In this document: piece after piece, positions 1 through 7,221 of the stretch
How the letters are laid out: each line of letters opens with the position of its first letter
How positions within the stretch are numbered: position 1 is the stretch's first letter
Origin: an uncultured Coriobacteriaceae bacterium
GTDB taxonomy: Bacteria; Actinomycetota; Coriobacteriia; Coriobacteriales; UMGS124
Direction of reading: 5' to 3'
Assembly (NCBI GenBank): GCA_900539345.1
Contig: UQBS01000047.1
Span: forward strand, 1 to 23,422
DNA: 23,422 nucleotides
Made by a program: the position numbers and the translations under genes
Notes under the pieces: model-generated
What the model was told of the DNA's origin: nothing
The model's input: only the letters and a program-made list of their open reading frames with translations
Databases searched by the model: none

Positions 1-2
1 AC

Positions 3-1100
3 ATTTACCAGTCCATCTACCAGGTCGGTTTCATCACGAGTGTTTCCACCTACCCTGAGTACACCGGCCAGGGCATCATGGGCAGGCTTATGCGCCAGAG
101 CCTTATGCGCATGCGCGAGAAGAACCAGACGCTCGCCATTCTCTTCCCTTACTCCATCCCGCTGTATCGCCATCGCGGCTGGGAGATTATCTCCAACAAG
201 ATCTCGTACAAGGTGCGCGACAACCAGGTACCTCGCCGCATGAGGGCCCCGGGATACGTGCGCCGTGTGCCCGACGACAACCTCGACTTCATGAACCTGC
301 ACTCCACGTTTGCCCAGCAGACGCACGGGTGCCTGTTCCGCAACGCGCTGGCATGGGACGAGTACTGGCGTTGGGACGAGGACGACACCATGGTCGCCGT
401 GTACTACAACGTCGAGGACAAGCCCATGGGCTATATGGTGTACCTCATCAAAGACGACATCATGCACATCAAGGAGATGATCTACCTCAACCGCGAGGCG
501 CAGAAGGGCTTGTGGGAGTACATCCACGCCCACGACTCCATGATCGACGAGGTGCGCGGCAACACGTACTTCAACGAGCCCATCGCCTTCGATATGGACG
601 ACTCCGACATCGTGGAGACCATCCAGCCTTACATCATGGGGCGCATCGTGGATGTGGAGCAGTTCCTCGAGCAGTATCCCTGTGCGCCCGACGCGCACTT
701 GCGCATTGCGCTCGACATTGAGGACCCGTTCATCGAGGAAAACACCGCAACCTACGTGGTGGAATTCTGCGAGGGCAAAACTGTCGTGCACGAGGTCTAC
801 CGGGGTGCCGATACGGCTGCTCTGACCTGCGATGCCGACAATGCGGTGGCTACGCAGCAGGAAGGCGAAGGCGCGGTGGTTGAGGCGGCGGCCCGCCTCG
901 AGCGCGATCCCATGCGGACGCACATGAACAGCTTCGCGCGCCTGCACATGTCCATTGGCACGCTTACCTGCCTGCTCATGGGCTACAAGACCGCCGCTCA
1001 GCTCTTTGAGCGCGAGCGCATTCAAGGCGACGCCGCCGGCGTGGAGGCCCTCGATGCCGCCCTTCTGCACGAATGCCCCTACATCTCGGACTATATTTAA
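3..1100 (+). CDS. GNAT N-acetyltransferase, Eis-like with C-terminal SCP2-like domain (5' end outside window)
   Basis: The reading frame is open to the left edge, so the N-terminus lies outside the window; 365 residues are visible. The visible start (ITSVSTYPEYTGQGIMGRLM) is the core of a GNAT fold: the beta strand before the pyrophosphate loop, then the acetyl-CoA-binding Q-G-x-x-G/A type loop (GQGIMGRL). It is followed by FPYSIPLYRHRGWE, the usual Eis-family continuation. Eis-type proteins are about 400 residues, with two GNAT-like halves and a C-terminal sterol-carrier-like domain; the length and the hydrophobic C-terminus ending PYISDYI fit this. Family members acetylate amines, in some bacteria aminoglycosides, in the cytoplasm; the substrate here cannot be read. 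The next gene starts 34 bases downstream on the same strand. A short AAGGTG/CACCTT inverted repeat just after the stop could be a weak attenuator. Family call is firm, substrate unknown. Confidence 0.85.
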   Translation: MYQSIYQVGFITSVSTYPEYTGQGIMGRLMRQSLMRMREKNQTLAILFPYSIPLYRHRGWEIISNKISYKVRDNQVPRRMRAPGYVRRVPDDNLDFMNLHSTFAQQTHGCLFRNALAWDEYWRWDEDDTMVAVYYNVEDKPMGYMVYLIKDDIMHIKEMIYLNREAQKGLWEYIHAHDSMIDEVRGNTYFNEPIAFDMDDSDIVETIQPYIMGRIVDVEQFLEQYPCAPDAHLRIALDIEDPFIEENTATYVVEFCEGKTVVHEVYRGADTAALTCDADNAVATQQEGEGAVVEAAARLERDPMRTHMNSFARLHMSIGTLTCLLMGYKTAAQLFERERIQGDAAGVEALDAALLHECPYISDYI

Positions 1101-1134
1101 GGTGTAGACAATCACCTTTTAGAAAGGACATGCC

Positions 1135-1554
1135 ATGCCATTTCCTGAAGAAGATGACACGGCGGCCTCCGAGGTGCCGGCGCTCACGCATGCTGACTAT
1201 GTGGCGTTTTGCAAGCAAGGAGACGCTCAGCTGCTTGCATGCTGCGAGGTCGAGACGTTCCATGCAACAGGCCAAGGCGGGCAAGGCGTGAACACGGCCG
1301 ACTCTGCCGTGCGTATGCGGCACGCGCCTACGGGAATCGTCGTTGTGGCGCGTTCCGAGCGCTCCCAGCTCCTCAATCGTCAGGCATGTCTGGCGAAGTT
1401 GCGCGCCGAGCTTGAACGACGCTCAAGACCTCCGAAGAAGCGTCTGAAGACACGCGTGCCCCATCGTTCGAAGGAGCGCCGCCTGCAGTCCAAGCACGAG
1501 GTGTCCCAGAAGAAGAGCCTGCGCGGCAAGGTTGATTTGTCGCGGGAGGACTAA
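1135..1554 (+). CDS. Small RF-1 (GGQ) domain protein, ArfB/peptidyl-tRNA hydrolase-like
   Basis: This 139-residue cytoplasmic protein has the class-I release factor catalytic domain without codon-recognition domains. GGQ lies at residues 48-50, followed by GVNTADSAVRMRHAPTGIVV and ERSQLLNRQACLAKLR, the standard RF-1 domain signature. The C-terminus (residues about 95-135) is very rich in Lys/Arg, as in ArfB/YaeJ, where the basic tail enters the mRNA channel of stalled ribosomes. Such proteins hydrolyse peptidyl-tRNA on ribosomes without a usable stop codon. The residue after GGQ is Gly rather than the common His or Ser. AGAAAGGA at 1121-1128 places the start at ATG 1135; an ATG at 1130 is out of frame. 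It may be co-transcribed with the acetyltransferase and ends before a strong bidirectional terminator. The family is clear; ArfB versus RF-H-like subtype is not. Confidence 0.8.
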   Translation: MPFPEEDDTAASEVPALTHADYVAFCKQGDAQLLACCEVETFHATGQGGQGVNTADSAVRMRHAPTGIVVVARSERSQLLNRQACLAKLRAELERRSRPPKKRLKTRVPHRSKERRLQSKHEVSQKKSLRGKVDLSRED

Positions 1555-1639
1555 GGGCTCGGTATAGAGGGGCACCACCGATGCGACCACGCTTGGTAGT
1601 GCGGCACGAGTGTGTGGCAAATCGTCACGGAAGCAAGAA

Positions 1640-1681
1640 AGCCCGGCCTGCCTGCATATACATCAGCAGACAGGCCGGGCT
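1640..1681. terminator. Bidirectional Rho-independent terminator
   Basis: A perfect stem, AGCCCGGCCTG paired with CAGGCCGGGCT, extends inward with CTGC/GCAG after one mismatch. It lies between two convergent genes. An A-rich tract lies on the left (AAGCAAGAAA) and TTATCT on the right, so it can end transcription from both sides. Confidence 0.8.
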
Positions 1682-1720
1682 TATCTATGCAGGCTCACCT
1701 TACAAAGGGCAAGTTCTTTC

Positions 1721-3607
1721 TTACTTAATGTCGTCGATAGCACCGGCGGCATGCTTGCCAGCCACGCGGCCGCTCGTCATGGCGTTGCCCATGTTGTTGC
1801 CAGCGGAGGGGCCGGTGTAGGAGTTGCCATAGCGCTCGCCCATGGTGTTGCCAACGGCGTATAGACCGGGGATGACGGCATCCTTGTTGGCGTTGAGCAC
1901 CTGGTAATAGCGGTTGACACACAGGCCAGCCAGCGTGTTGAGGCCGGGGCCATAGCAGCGGGTCGTACCTTGGGCGGCAACGAGGAACGGGGCCTCGTCG
2001 ATGGGGATGAGCAGGTCGGCGTCCTTACCGAACTCGTTGTCCACACCGGCAGCGCAGGCAGCGTTGTAATCCTCAATCGTCTTGAGAGCCCTGGCCAGGT
2101 CGTCGCCAGAAAGACCGGCGTTGGTCAGCGCCTCCTCAGCGGTGGTGCCCACATACAGCGTGCCGGGCATGCCGCCGTCGCGGCTGGCAATCTCGAGGCC
2201 CATGACGCTGACGGAGCCCTCGGTGCCCGTGATGGCATCGACAGCCTCCTGGTACTGCTCGATGCCGCCAGTCCAGCCCCAGTTGGGTGCACCGTGGTCA
2301 AGGCCGGCGCGCTGAATGTACTGCATGTGCTTCTTGTCCATGATGGCGAAGTTGCCCGTCATGCCCTCCTTGGCGGTAGGCTGACGTACGGACTCGCCGA
2401 GCACGTGGCCGGCGAAGCCCTCGTTCATGAAACGCTCGCCCTTGCAGTTCATCCACAGGCAGGGCGTGGAGCCCCAGGGGCCGAAGGCCATGCTCGGCGC
2501 ATCGCCGGCAACGGGGCGAGGATGGCTCTCGATGGCGCCGCCAGCCCAGCAGCCCATCTTGTGGCCGCTGCCATCGCAGTCGGTCATGCCCCTGAGGGCC
2601 TCACGGGCAACGCCGTGGCGCATGGCATTCTCGGCGCACTCGGTGCAGAGTTCCCACACCATGTCGGTGTTGCCGCCGAAGTCACCCGTAGCCAGGATGA
2701 CGCCCTTGGCGGCGTCGAACTGGGTGTAGGTGCCATCCTCGGCCTGGGCGATGACACCCGTCACGGCGCCGGACTCATCGAGCACGCACTCAACGCCGGT
2801 CATGGAGCAGAACCACTCGGCGCCGAGATCCTCGGCGGCGTCGCGGCAATAGATTTCGATCTCGGTCATGCGGGATACATCGGTAAGGCCGGCATGGCCC
2901 ACGGGCTGCTGGTTCTTCGTGCCGTAGGTCTGAAGCGTAGAAGCCCACATCTTGTAGCCGGAGCGCTCGACGGGATAGCTGGATCCATCGGGGGTGTCAT
3001 AGGCGATCTGAACGATGCACTCGCCGCCGTCGCGGTCGAAGAACGTGGAGGTGTCAGGCGTGACGGCCACGAGGTTGTCCATCATCTCGCCGGAGTTGTA
3101 GACGAAGCTACGGATGACTGCGGGGTTGCAGCGACCGTTGGCGCGACGCACATACTCATTTGTGATCTCATTGAGGTCGTACGGGCCAAAGCCCCAGCTC
3201 TCAAGCAGCTCGGAGTTGTAGGAGCAGATATCATCGCCGCGGTAGACGATTTCGCCGTCGGCGTGCTTCTCGATGACTGCCACCTTGGCGCCGTTCTGGG
3301 CTGCAGCAAGAGCTGCCTGGGTGCCAGCATGGCCACCACCCACAACAACGACGTCGAACTGCTTGGTCTCGGCGATATCGGATGCGGCAATCTCGGGAGC
3401 CTGGCCGAGCCAGTCCCCGTCGCACATATAGTTGACCACGGGCACCGTGTACACGGGTTCGGCGGTATCTGCGGCGGGGGCGCCACCCTCAGGGGCTGCG
3501 CCCTCGGGGCCCGCGGGCTTGTCGTCGGCCAGGGCGACCGAGGCGGCGGCCATGCCGGCAACGGCGGCGCCGGTGGATGCGACGAACGAACGACGGGTGA
3601 GTTCCAT
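1721..3607 (-). CDS. Tat-exported FAD-dependent reductase (flavocytochrome c/fumarate reductase-like flavoprotein)
   Basis: A 628-residue protein. The N-terminus MELTRRSFVAS has twin arginines (residues 5-6), a hydrophobic stretch and an Ala-rich cleavage region ending near ALADD, so it should be exported folded by Tat. A Pro/Ala/Gly-rich linker precedes the FAD Rossmann motif VVGGGHAGTQAA (GGGHAG at residues 90-95) and VIEK. The C-terminal FAD part reads VIPGLYAVGNTMGERYG. In true fumarate reductases the last region carries an Arg (G-A-N-R-L-G-G); here it is NSYTGPSAGNNMGNAM, so the hydride/proton relay differs and fumarate is an unlikely substrate. No heme-binding CxxCH is present. The ATG at 3607 was chosen because the Tat signal starts there and GAAAGAGAG lies upstream; the frame also opens further upstream. 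It is divergent from the membrane LuxR regulator, a pairing common for coriobacterial reductases. Substrate and electron donor are unknown. Confidence 0.85.
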   Translation of the reverse strand: MELTRRSFVASTGAAVAGMAAASVALADDKPAGPEGAAPEGGAPAADTAEPVYTVPVVNYMCDGDWLGQAPEIAASDIAETKQFDVVVVGGGHAGTQAALAAAQNGAKVAVIEKHADGEIVYRGDDICSYNSELLESWGFGPYDLNEITNEYVRRANGRCNPAVIRSFVYNSGEMMDNLVAVTPDTSTFFDRDGGECIVQIAYDTPDGSSYPVERSGYKMWASTLQTYGTKNQQPVGHAGLTDVSRMTEIEIYCRDAAEDLGAEWFCSMTGVECVLDESGAVTGVIAQAEDGTYTQFDAAKGVILATGDFGGNTDMVWELCTECAENAMRHGVAREALRGMTDCDGSGHKMGCWAGGAIESHPRPVAGDAPSMAFGPWGSTPCLWMNCKGERFMNEGFAGHVLGESVRQPTAKEGMTGNFAIMDKKHMQYIQRAGLDHGAPNWGWTGGIEQYQEAVDAITGTEGSVSVMGLEIASRDGGMPGTLYVGTTAEEALTNAGLSGDDLARALKTIEDYNAACAAGVDNEFGKDADLLIPIDEAPFLVAAQGTTRCYGPGLNTLAGLCVNRYYQVLNANKDAVIPGLYAVGNTMGERYGNSYTGPSAGNNMGNAMTSGRVAGKHAAGAIDDIK

Positions 3608-3912
3608 GTTGCACGCTCTCTTTCTTCTAGAGTCTTGATGCGGCCGCATGTATCCGTTTTGACTGCGACCGCCTTGCGTACGCGCGCGGCCCAACCTGGT
3701 GGGCGGCGTTGGTTTCAGCATGCCTCAGCAACACGGCGAATAGCGTTCAGATGGGCGTTCAAGTATGGTCGTAAGTACGGTCCATATTTCTCAACGCTTC
3801 TCAACGCGAAAACCCTTGACAGTGTTGAGCTGCCAAAATGAGGCTGTCATTGCTACAATGATGCCTGTCCGAGTTTCGGATATCTCAAGACAGGGATTGG
3901 GTCGGAGGCGAA
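3608..3912. promoter_or_regulatory. Divergent promoter region between FAD reductase and LuxR regulator
   Basis: This 305-base gap has no credible gene. It must hold the promoters of both divergent genes. On the + strand an extended -10 (TGCTACAAT, 3851-3859) lies about 54 bases before the LuxR start, without a convincing -35 at normal spacing. TTGACA occurs at 3816-3821 but is too far from it. A perfect tandem 10-bp repeat lies at 3788-3807 (separate entry). No reductase promoter could be assigned confidently on the - strand. Confidence 0.5.
3788..3807. repeat. Tandem 10-bp direct repeat, candidate operator
   Basis: TTCTCAACGC occurs twice back to back at 3788-3797 and 3798-3807. The second copy is also followed, 14 bases on, by GTGTTGAG (3822-3829), a 7-of-8 inverted match to CTCAACGC. 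Ten-bp spacing puts both copies on the same helix face. The position, midway between the divergent reductase and LuxR genes, suggests a regulator-binding site; this is inference. Confidence 0.45.
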
Positions 3913-5484
3913 GTGCGCACCATGTCGTTCAGCAAATCAGGCGCTGCAGATGCGAAGGTCGCCACTTGTCGACTTACAGATGCGAGTTCCCAAGACGCCG
4001 CGCGCGGGCATTCTCGGTCCGTTTTGCATGCTCTTGGCCTTGGCAGCTGGCTTGCCACCATGTTGCTCTATTCGAACACGGTCACGCCGTTTCAGCGCTA
4101 TGCGGGAACGCAACTCTTTGTCGGCGACTTCGCCTTGCAATCTTTGGCTTTCGCCTGCTTGCTTAGTTTGACGATTGCCGTAGTGTCATGGCGAGGGAAG
4201 CGTGTTCCAAGCACCATCCTTTTTGTTGGCTGCGCGCTATACCTGTTGGGCGGTGTAGCGTTCTCCTGTCTGGCGGCATGCTCTGGCGATTGGTCTGGTG
4301 GTCTTGCCTTTTGGGTGACTCCCCTGCTTGCGATAACTGTGGCGACGGGATGCGTGCTGTGCGGAATGGCGTGGGGCCGTGTTTATAAACGGCTGGATTC
4401 TCGCACTGCACTTCTGGCGGTTGCGGGGGCGGCGGTTGCCGCCGCGCTTTTGGGCCTCTTGGGCCGACTGCTCCCCCAGGCCGTTTACCCGTGGGCTTTT
4501 TGCCTGGTTTCTGTTATGGCGGCGTTGCTGCCCGTAGTATTTGGTCTCGAGGACTTAACGGGTGCTGCCGCACTGTTGGACGCGGAAGTCTCTCCTCTTT
4601 TGCGAGTGCGTCTTTCGTCGTTTGCCGATGTCGCGGCACCGGCGCTTGTGGGCCTGCTTGCCTTTGCCTTCGTCATGGGCACGATGCGGTCGCTCATCAT
4701 AGAATCGTACGGGATTCATCTGACTGTGCTTGCGGTGTGCGGTTCGGTTCTGCTTCTCGTTGCCTGTCGCGGGCCTGTAACCCGCGGCACGTGCCGTGCG
4801 CTCATCCCTACGCTTGCAGTGCTCCAGCTTGCCTCGGCAAACGTGACGGCGACTCTGTGGGGCGGTTCGCCGTTCGACATGTTCATGATTTTCCTTTTGT
4901 ACACAATGGCTGCGCTGCTGACGCTCTCCACTCTTCCCGCAGTGGCCCATGCTGAAGAGTTTCCCTGCGACTTGCTCTTCTCGGTTGCGTTTTTGTTATT
5001 CAGCTTTGCCTCTCTAGCAGGCATGACGTGTTCGCAGATTATGACTCCCGAGGCCATTAAGATTTGCACGACTCTCATTACAACTGTCTATGCCTTTGCG
5101 ATGGTTATGACTGCGGGATTGGGGCGGCGAGGTGTAGATGAGTGCAGAGAGGGACGAGAAGGTCTTGTGCTTTTGACCGCATGCGACGATGGGTCTGGCG
5201 CTCGACAGAAAGACGACGCTGCAGCGCCTGATGTACCGTTGAGTTTCGATTGCCGCTGCGCAGATTTTGCCAACCGGTTCCACCTCACGGCACGCGAACG
5301 AGAGATTCTTCTCCTGCTTGTTCAGGGGTATGACAGCGCTTCAATCAGCGAATCTCTGTACATCTCGCAGAATACCGTCCGCTCTCACATACACAATCTA
5401 TGCCATAAGACGGGTGCACAAAGCAGGACCGAGCTGCTCAAGATGGTTCTAACGGATGATTGGGCTTCTGCCGCCCGGGACTGA
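3913..5484 (+). CDS. Membrane-bound LuxR-family transcriptional regulator (about 12 TM helices plus HTH)
   Basis: A 523-residue protein. After about 35 polar residues it has roughly twelve hydrophobic segments between residues 36 and 400, a polar linker, and a C-terminal LuxR/NarL-type helix-turn-helix (about 455-515: LTAREREILLLLVQGYDSAS, then ISQNTVRSHIHNL). It is thus an integral membrane protein with a cytoplasmic DNA-binding domain and no receiver domain. This architecture is widespread in Coriobacteriia next to Tat-exported flavin or molybdenum reductases and is thought to sense the substrate at the membrane. Here it is divergent from such a reductase, which is the obvious target. GTG 3913 lies 4 bases after GGAGG (3904-3908); ATG 3922 (13 bases after) is an alternative start. 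The direct repeats at 3788-3807 are a candidate binding site. Confidence 0.85.
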   Translation: MRTMSFSKSGAADAKVATCRLTDASSQDAARGHSRSVLHALGLGSWLATMLLYSNTVTPFQRYAGTQLFVGDFALQSLAFACLLSLTIAVVSWRGKRVPSTILFVGCALYLLGGVAFSCLAACSGDWSGGLAFWVTPLLAITVATGCVLCGMAWGRVYKRLDSRTALLAVAGAAVAAALLGLLGRLLPQAVYPWAFCLVSVMAALLPVVFGLEDLTGAAALLDAEVSPLLRVRLSSFADVAAPALVGLLAFAFVMGTMRSLIIESYGIHLTVLAVCGSVLLLVACRGPVTRGTCRALIPTLAVLQLASANVTATLWGGSPFDMFMIFLLYTMAALLTLSTLPAVAHAEEFPCDLLFSVAFLLFSFASLAGMTCSQIMTPEAIKICTTLITTVYAFAMVMTAGLGRRGVDECREGREGLVLLTACDDGSGARQKDDAAAPDVPLSFDCRCADFANRFHLTAREREILLLLVQGYDSASISESLYISQNTVRSHIHNLCHKTGAQSRTELLKMVLTDDWASAARD

Positions 5485-5544
5485 TGTCGCGAAGGGGCTT
5501 GCGCGATACAAACCAACGTATAAGCAAAGACTCTCGCATGACCT

Positions 5545-5565
5545 GTTGCCGCGCAACTCTTTTTC
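5545..5565 (+). terminator. Possible short Rho-independent terminator after the LuxR gene
   Basis: GTTGC-CGC-GCAAC is a 5-bp stem with a 3-base loop followed by TCTTTTTC. It lies 60 bases after the LuxR stop and immediately before the promoter of the next unit. The stem is short, so termination strength is uncertain. Confidence 0.4.
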
Positions 5566-5594
5566 TTGACTGGTGAACGAACGTTTACTATTAT
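5566..5594 (+). promoter_or_regulatory. Sigma-70-type promoter of the methyltransferase/TetR unit
   Basis: TTGACT (5566-5571) and TATTAT (5589-5594) are separated by exactly 17 bases, the best -35/-10 pair in the window. The spacer is almost filled by the first TetR-like box (5573-5588). The methyltransferase start codon lies about 54 bases after the -10. Confidence 0.75.
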
Positions 5595-5626
5595 GGCGTT
5601 GCCACGTGGTAAACGATTGTTCACCA
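5571..5626. promoter_or_regulatory. Pair of near-palindromic operator boxes, probable TetR-family binding sites
   Basis: Two 16-bp boxes of the form GTRAAC-N4-GTTYAC: GTGAACGAACGTTTAC at 5573-5588 and GTAAACGATTGTTCAC at 5609-5624. Each is nearly self-palindromic. The two boxes with flanks (5571-5588 and 5609-5626) are inverted copies of each other at 16 of 18 positions, with centres 36 bp apart. Box 1 fills the -35/-10 spacer and box 2 lies just past the -10, the classic layout for repression. The TetR gene at 6447 is the natural candidate repressor. Confidence 0.65.
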
Positions 5627-5647
5627 TTTTTGAAAGAGGCGGTCGTT

Positions 5648-6363
5648 ATGGAGTATCCGCACGCCGAGAGATATCCCGTCGAACTTGTTCGCAGCAAGAT
5701 TATGGGGCCCAACCCGCTCAAGCTGGCAGAGGAGGTCTTGGAGCGCCACCCTGTGCCGAGGGGCTCGCGGGTGCTCGATCTGGGAAGCGGTATGGCACTC
5801 ACCTCGGCTTTCTTTACCAGCAGTACGGCCTTGCTGTAACGGCGGGCGATTTGTGGAGTGACCCCGGTGAGAACCAGGCGTTTCTCTCAAGCCTGGGAAT
5901 TGCGCCCGACCAGGTCCGCGCTGTGCATGCCGATGCTACCGACCTGCCGTTTGAGCACGAGGAATTCGACGCCATCACCTGCATCGACGCATATAACTTT
6001 TTCGGCCGCGACGGCGGCTTCCTCGATAAGAAGCTCCTACCTTTCCTGAAGTCTCATGGGCGGATTCTGCTGGCAATTTCCGGCCTTACACATGACTGCC
6101 ATGATGATATCCCGCCTGAGCTCCTCGTTTCCTGGACGCCCGAACAGCTCGATTACATGCACGATTTGACCTGGTGGCGCGGTATTTTCGAGCAGAGCAA
6201 GGGCGCTCGCATCGTTGACATGTGGGAGATGCAGACCAACGAAGAGGCTTGGGCTGACTGGCTTGCCTGCGACAATCCCTACGCGGTGGGCGACCGCGCC
6301 TCAATGGAGGCGGGCGCGGGGAAGTATCTCAACTTCATCGGCGTCGTGCTGGAGAAGCTCTAA
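5648..6363 (+). pseudogene. Class I SAM-dependent methyltransferase, interrupted by a frameshift
   Basis: Translation from ATG 5648 (GAAAGAGG at 5632-5639) gives MEYPHAERYPVELVRSKIMG, continues through VLDLGSGMALTSAFF, then runs into a stop at about 5839. The continuing protein (FLYQQYGLAVTAGDLWSDPG, then HADATDLPFEHEEFDAITCI, to LNFIGVVLEKL) is in the frame shifted by -1 and ends at the TAA at 6361-6363. Joined near 5810-5818, the two parts make a complete methyltransferase of about 238 residues. It has SAM motif I (LDLGSG), an acidic residue after strand 2 (AGDLW), and DATDLPFE. Losing one base in the T-rich run CTTTCTTTACC explains the break. No classical -1 slippery heptamer was seen. The protein would be cytoplasmic, substrate unknown. 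It shares a promoter and TetR-type operator with the downstream regulator. It could be a pseudogene, a phase-variable gene or a sequence error. Confidence 0.8.
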
Positions 6364-6446
6364 ACAAAGGTGGGTATGTGACGGCAGCTCGCGCGGTATG
6401 ATATTCGCCGACTTCAGCCATTCGACCAACGGGGAAAGGACCGAGT

Positions 6447-7139
6447 GTGGCCCACGAGGGAACGTCCGCATCGTCAAGCGCTGCCACCACGCGCGAGTCT
6501 ATCCTCATGGCGGCTCTCCGCCTCTTCTCTCGCAATGGCTATGAGGGCACCTCCATGCGTGATATCGCAGGCGAAGTTGGCATTACGCAGGGAGCTATCT
6601 ACAAGCATTTTGCTGGTAAAGATGCCCTCCTGGAGGCTATTTGCACACGCATGGAGGAGGATGACGCCGCGCATGCTGAGGCTGCGGGCGTACCCGCCGA
6701 GGATCCGCTGACATGCGACGATCCTTCGTCTAGCCAGCAACCCCCAGACGGTGGTCTCGTACCTGGCGGAAGCGTCGCACCGCTCTTCTCCGCCTTTCGC
6801 GCCTTCACACTCGACATGTTCTCCTATTGGGCGACCGATCCCATTGCGGCGCCGTTTCGCCGCATGATTGAAATCGACCGCTTTCGTACTCCGCGCATGG
6901 AACGGCTGCATCGCCAGTATCTGGGGGCGGGCCCATTGAGCTATACAAGGGGCTGTCTCATGTCGATGGGAATGGACGATGCCGTCGCTCAGCGGCAGGG
7001 GTTGCGGATATGGGCGGCGTTTCGCCTGCTTCTCGAGATGATTGATACTCAATTCATTGCATACGAAGAAGCGGCTGATTCTCTCAAGCAGGCGCTTCTG
7101 GAGACGGAAACTTTTCTGCCCTTCCTGCAAACGCATTAA
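6447..7139 (+). CDS. TetR/AcrR family transcriptional regulator
   Basis: A 230-residue protein. The N-terminal HTH (about residues 15-62) reads TRESILMAALRLFSRNGYEG, then SMRDIAGEVGITQGAIYKHF and GKDALLEAI, a textbook TetR domain. The C-terminal ligand-binding half is helical and not recognisable to a specific subgroup. A Pro/Ser/Gly-rich stretch (about 78-110) sits between them and is longer than usual. The start is GTG 6447, six bases after GGGGAAAGGA (6431-6440). The gene follows the broken methyltransferase by 83 bases on the same strand, with no terminator between, so it is probably transcribed from 5566-5594. The paired palindromic boxes there make autorepression likely. The inducer is unknown. 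Confidence 0.85.
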   Translation: MAHEGTSASSSAATTRESILMAALRLFSRNGYEGTSMRDIAGEVGITQGAIYKHFAGKDALLEAICTRMEEDDAAHAEAAGVPAEDPLTCDDPSSSQQPPDGGLVPGGSVAPLFSAFRAFTLDMFSYWATDPIAAPFRRMIEIDRFRTPRMERLHRQYLGAGPLSYTRGCLMSMGMDDAVAQRQGLRIWAAFRLLLEMIDTQFIAYEEAADSLKQALLETETFLPFLQTH

Positions 7140-7145
7140 ACAAGA

Positions 7146-7179
7146 AGGCGGCCCGTGTCTCGATAGACGCGGGCCGCCT
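7146..7179. terminator. Bidirectional terminator hairpin
   Basis: AGGCGGCCCGTGTCT pairs with AGACGCGGGCCGCCT around a CGAT loop (15 bp, one G-T pair). It lies between the convergent TetR and DUF3737 genes. The minus-strand read-through is T-rich (TTCTTGTTTA), so it suits the DUF3737 gene best. Confidence 0.7.
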
Positions 7180-7221
7180 GAGATAACTGAAACGTGCGAT
7201 GCGCGAACAGGCTGGATGAGC

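Noticed and set aside
1970..3841. A 623-codon open frame on the + strand
   Set aside because: It is antisense to the FAD reductase and Gly/Ala/Val/His-rich with no family features, a product of codon bias in GC-rich DNA.
5566..5647. Earlier starts (5566, 5573) for the methyltransferase
   Set aside because: They lie inside the promoter and operator boxes; ATG 5648 has a proper ribosome site.
5800..5830. Programmed -1 ribosomal frameshift in the methyltransferase
   Set aside because: No slippery heptamer of the X-XXY-YYZ type was seen; a one-base loss is simpler, although not excluded.
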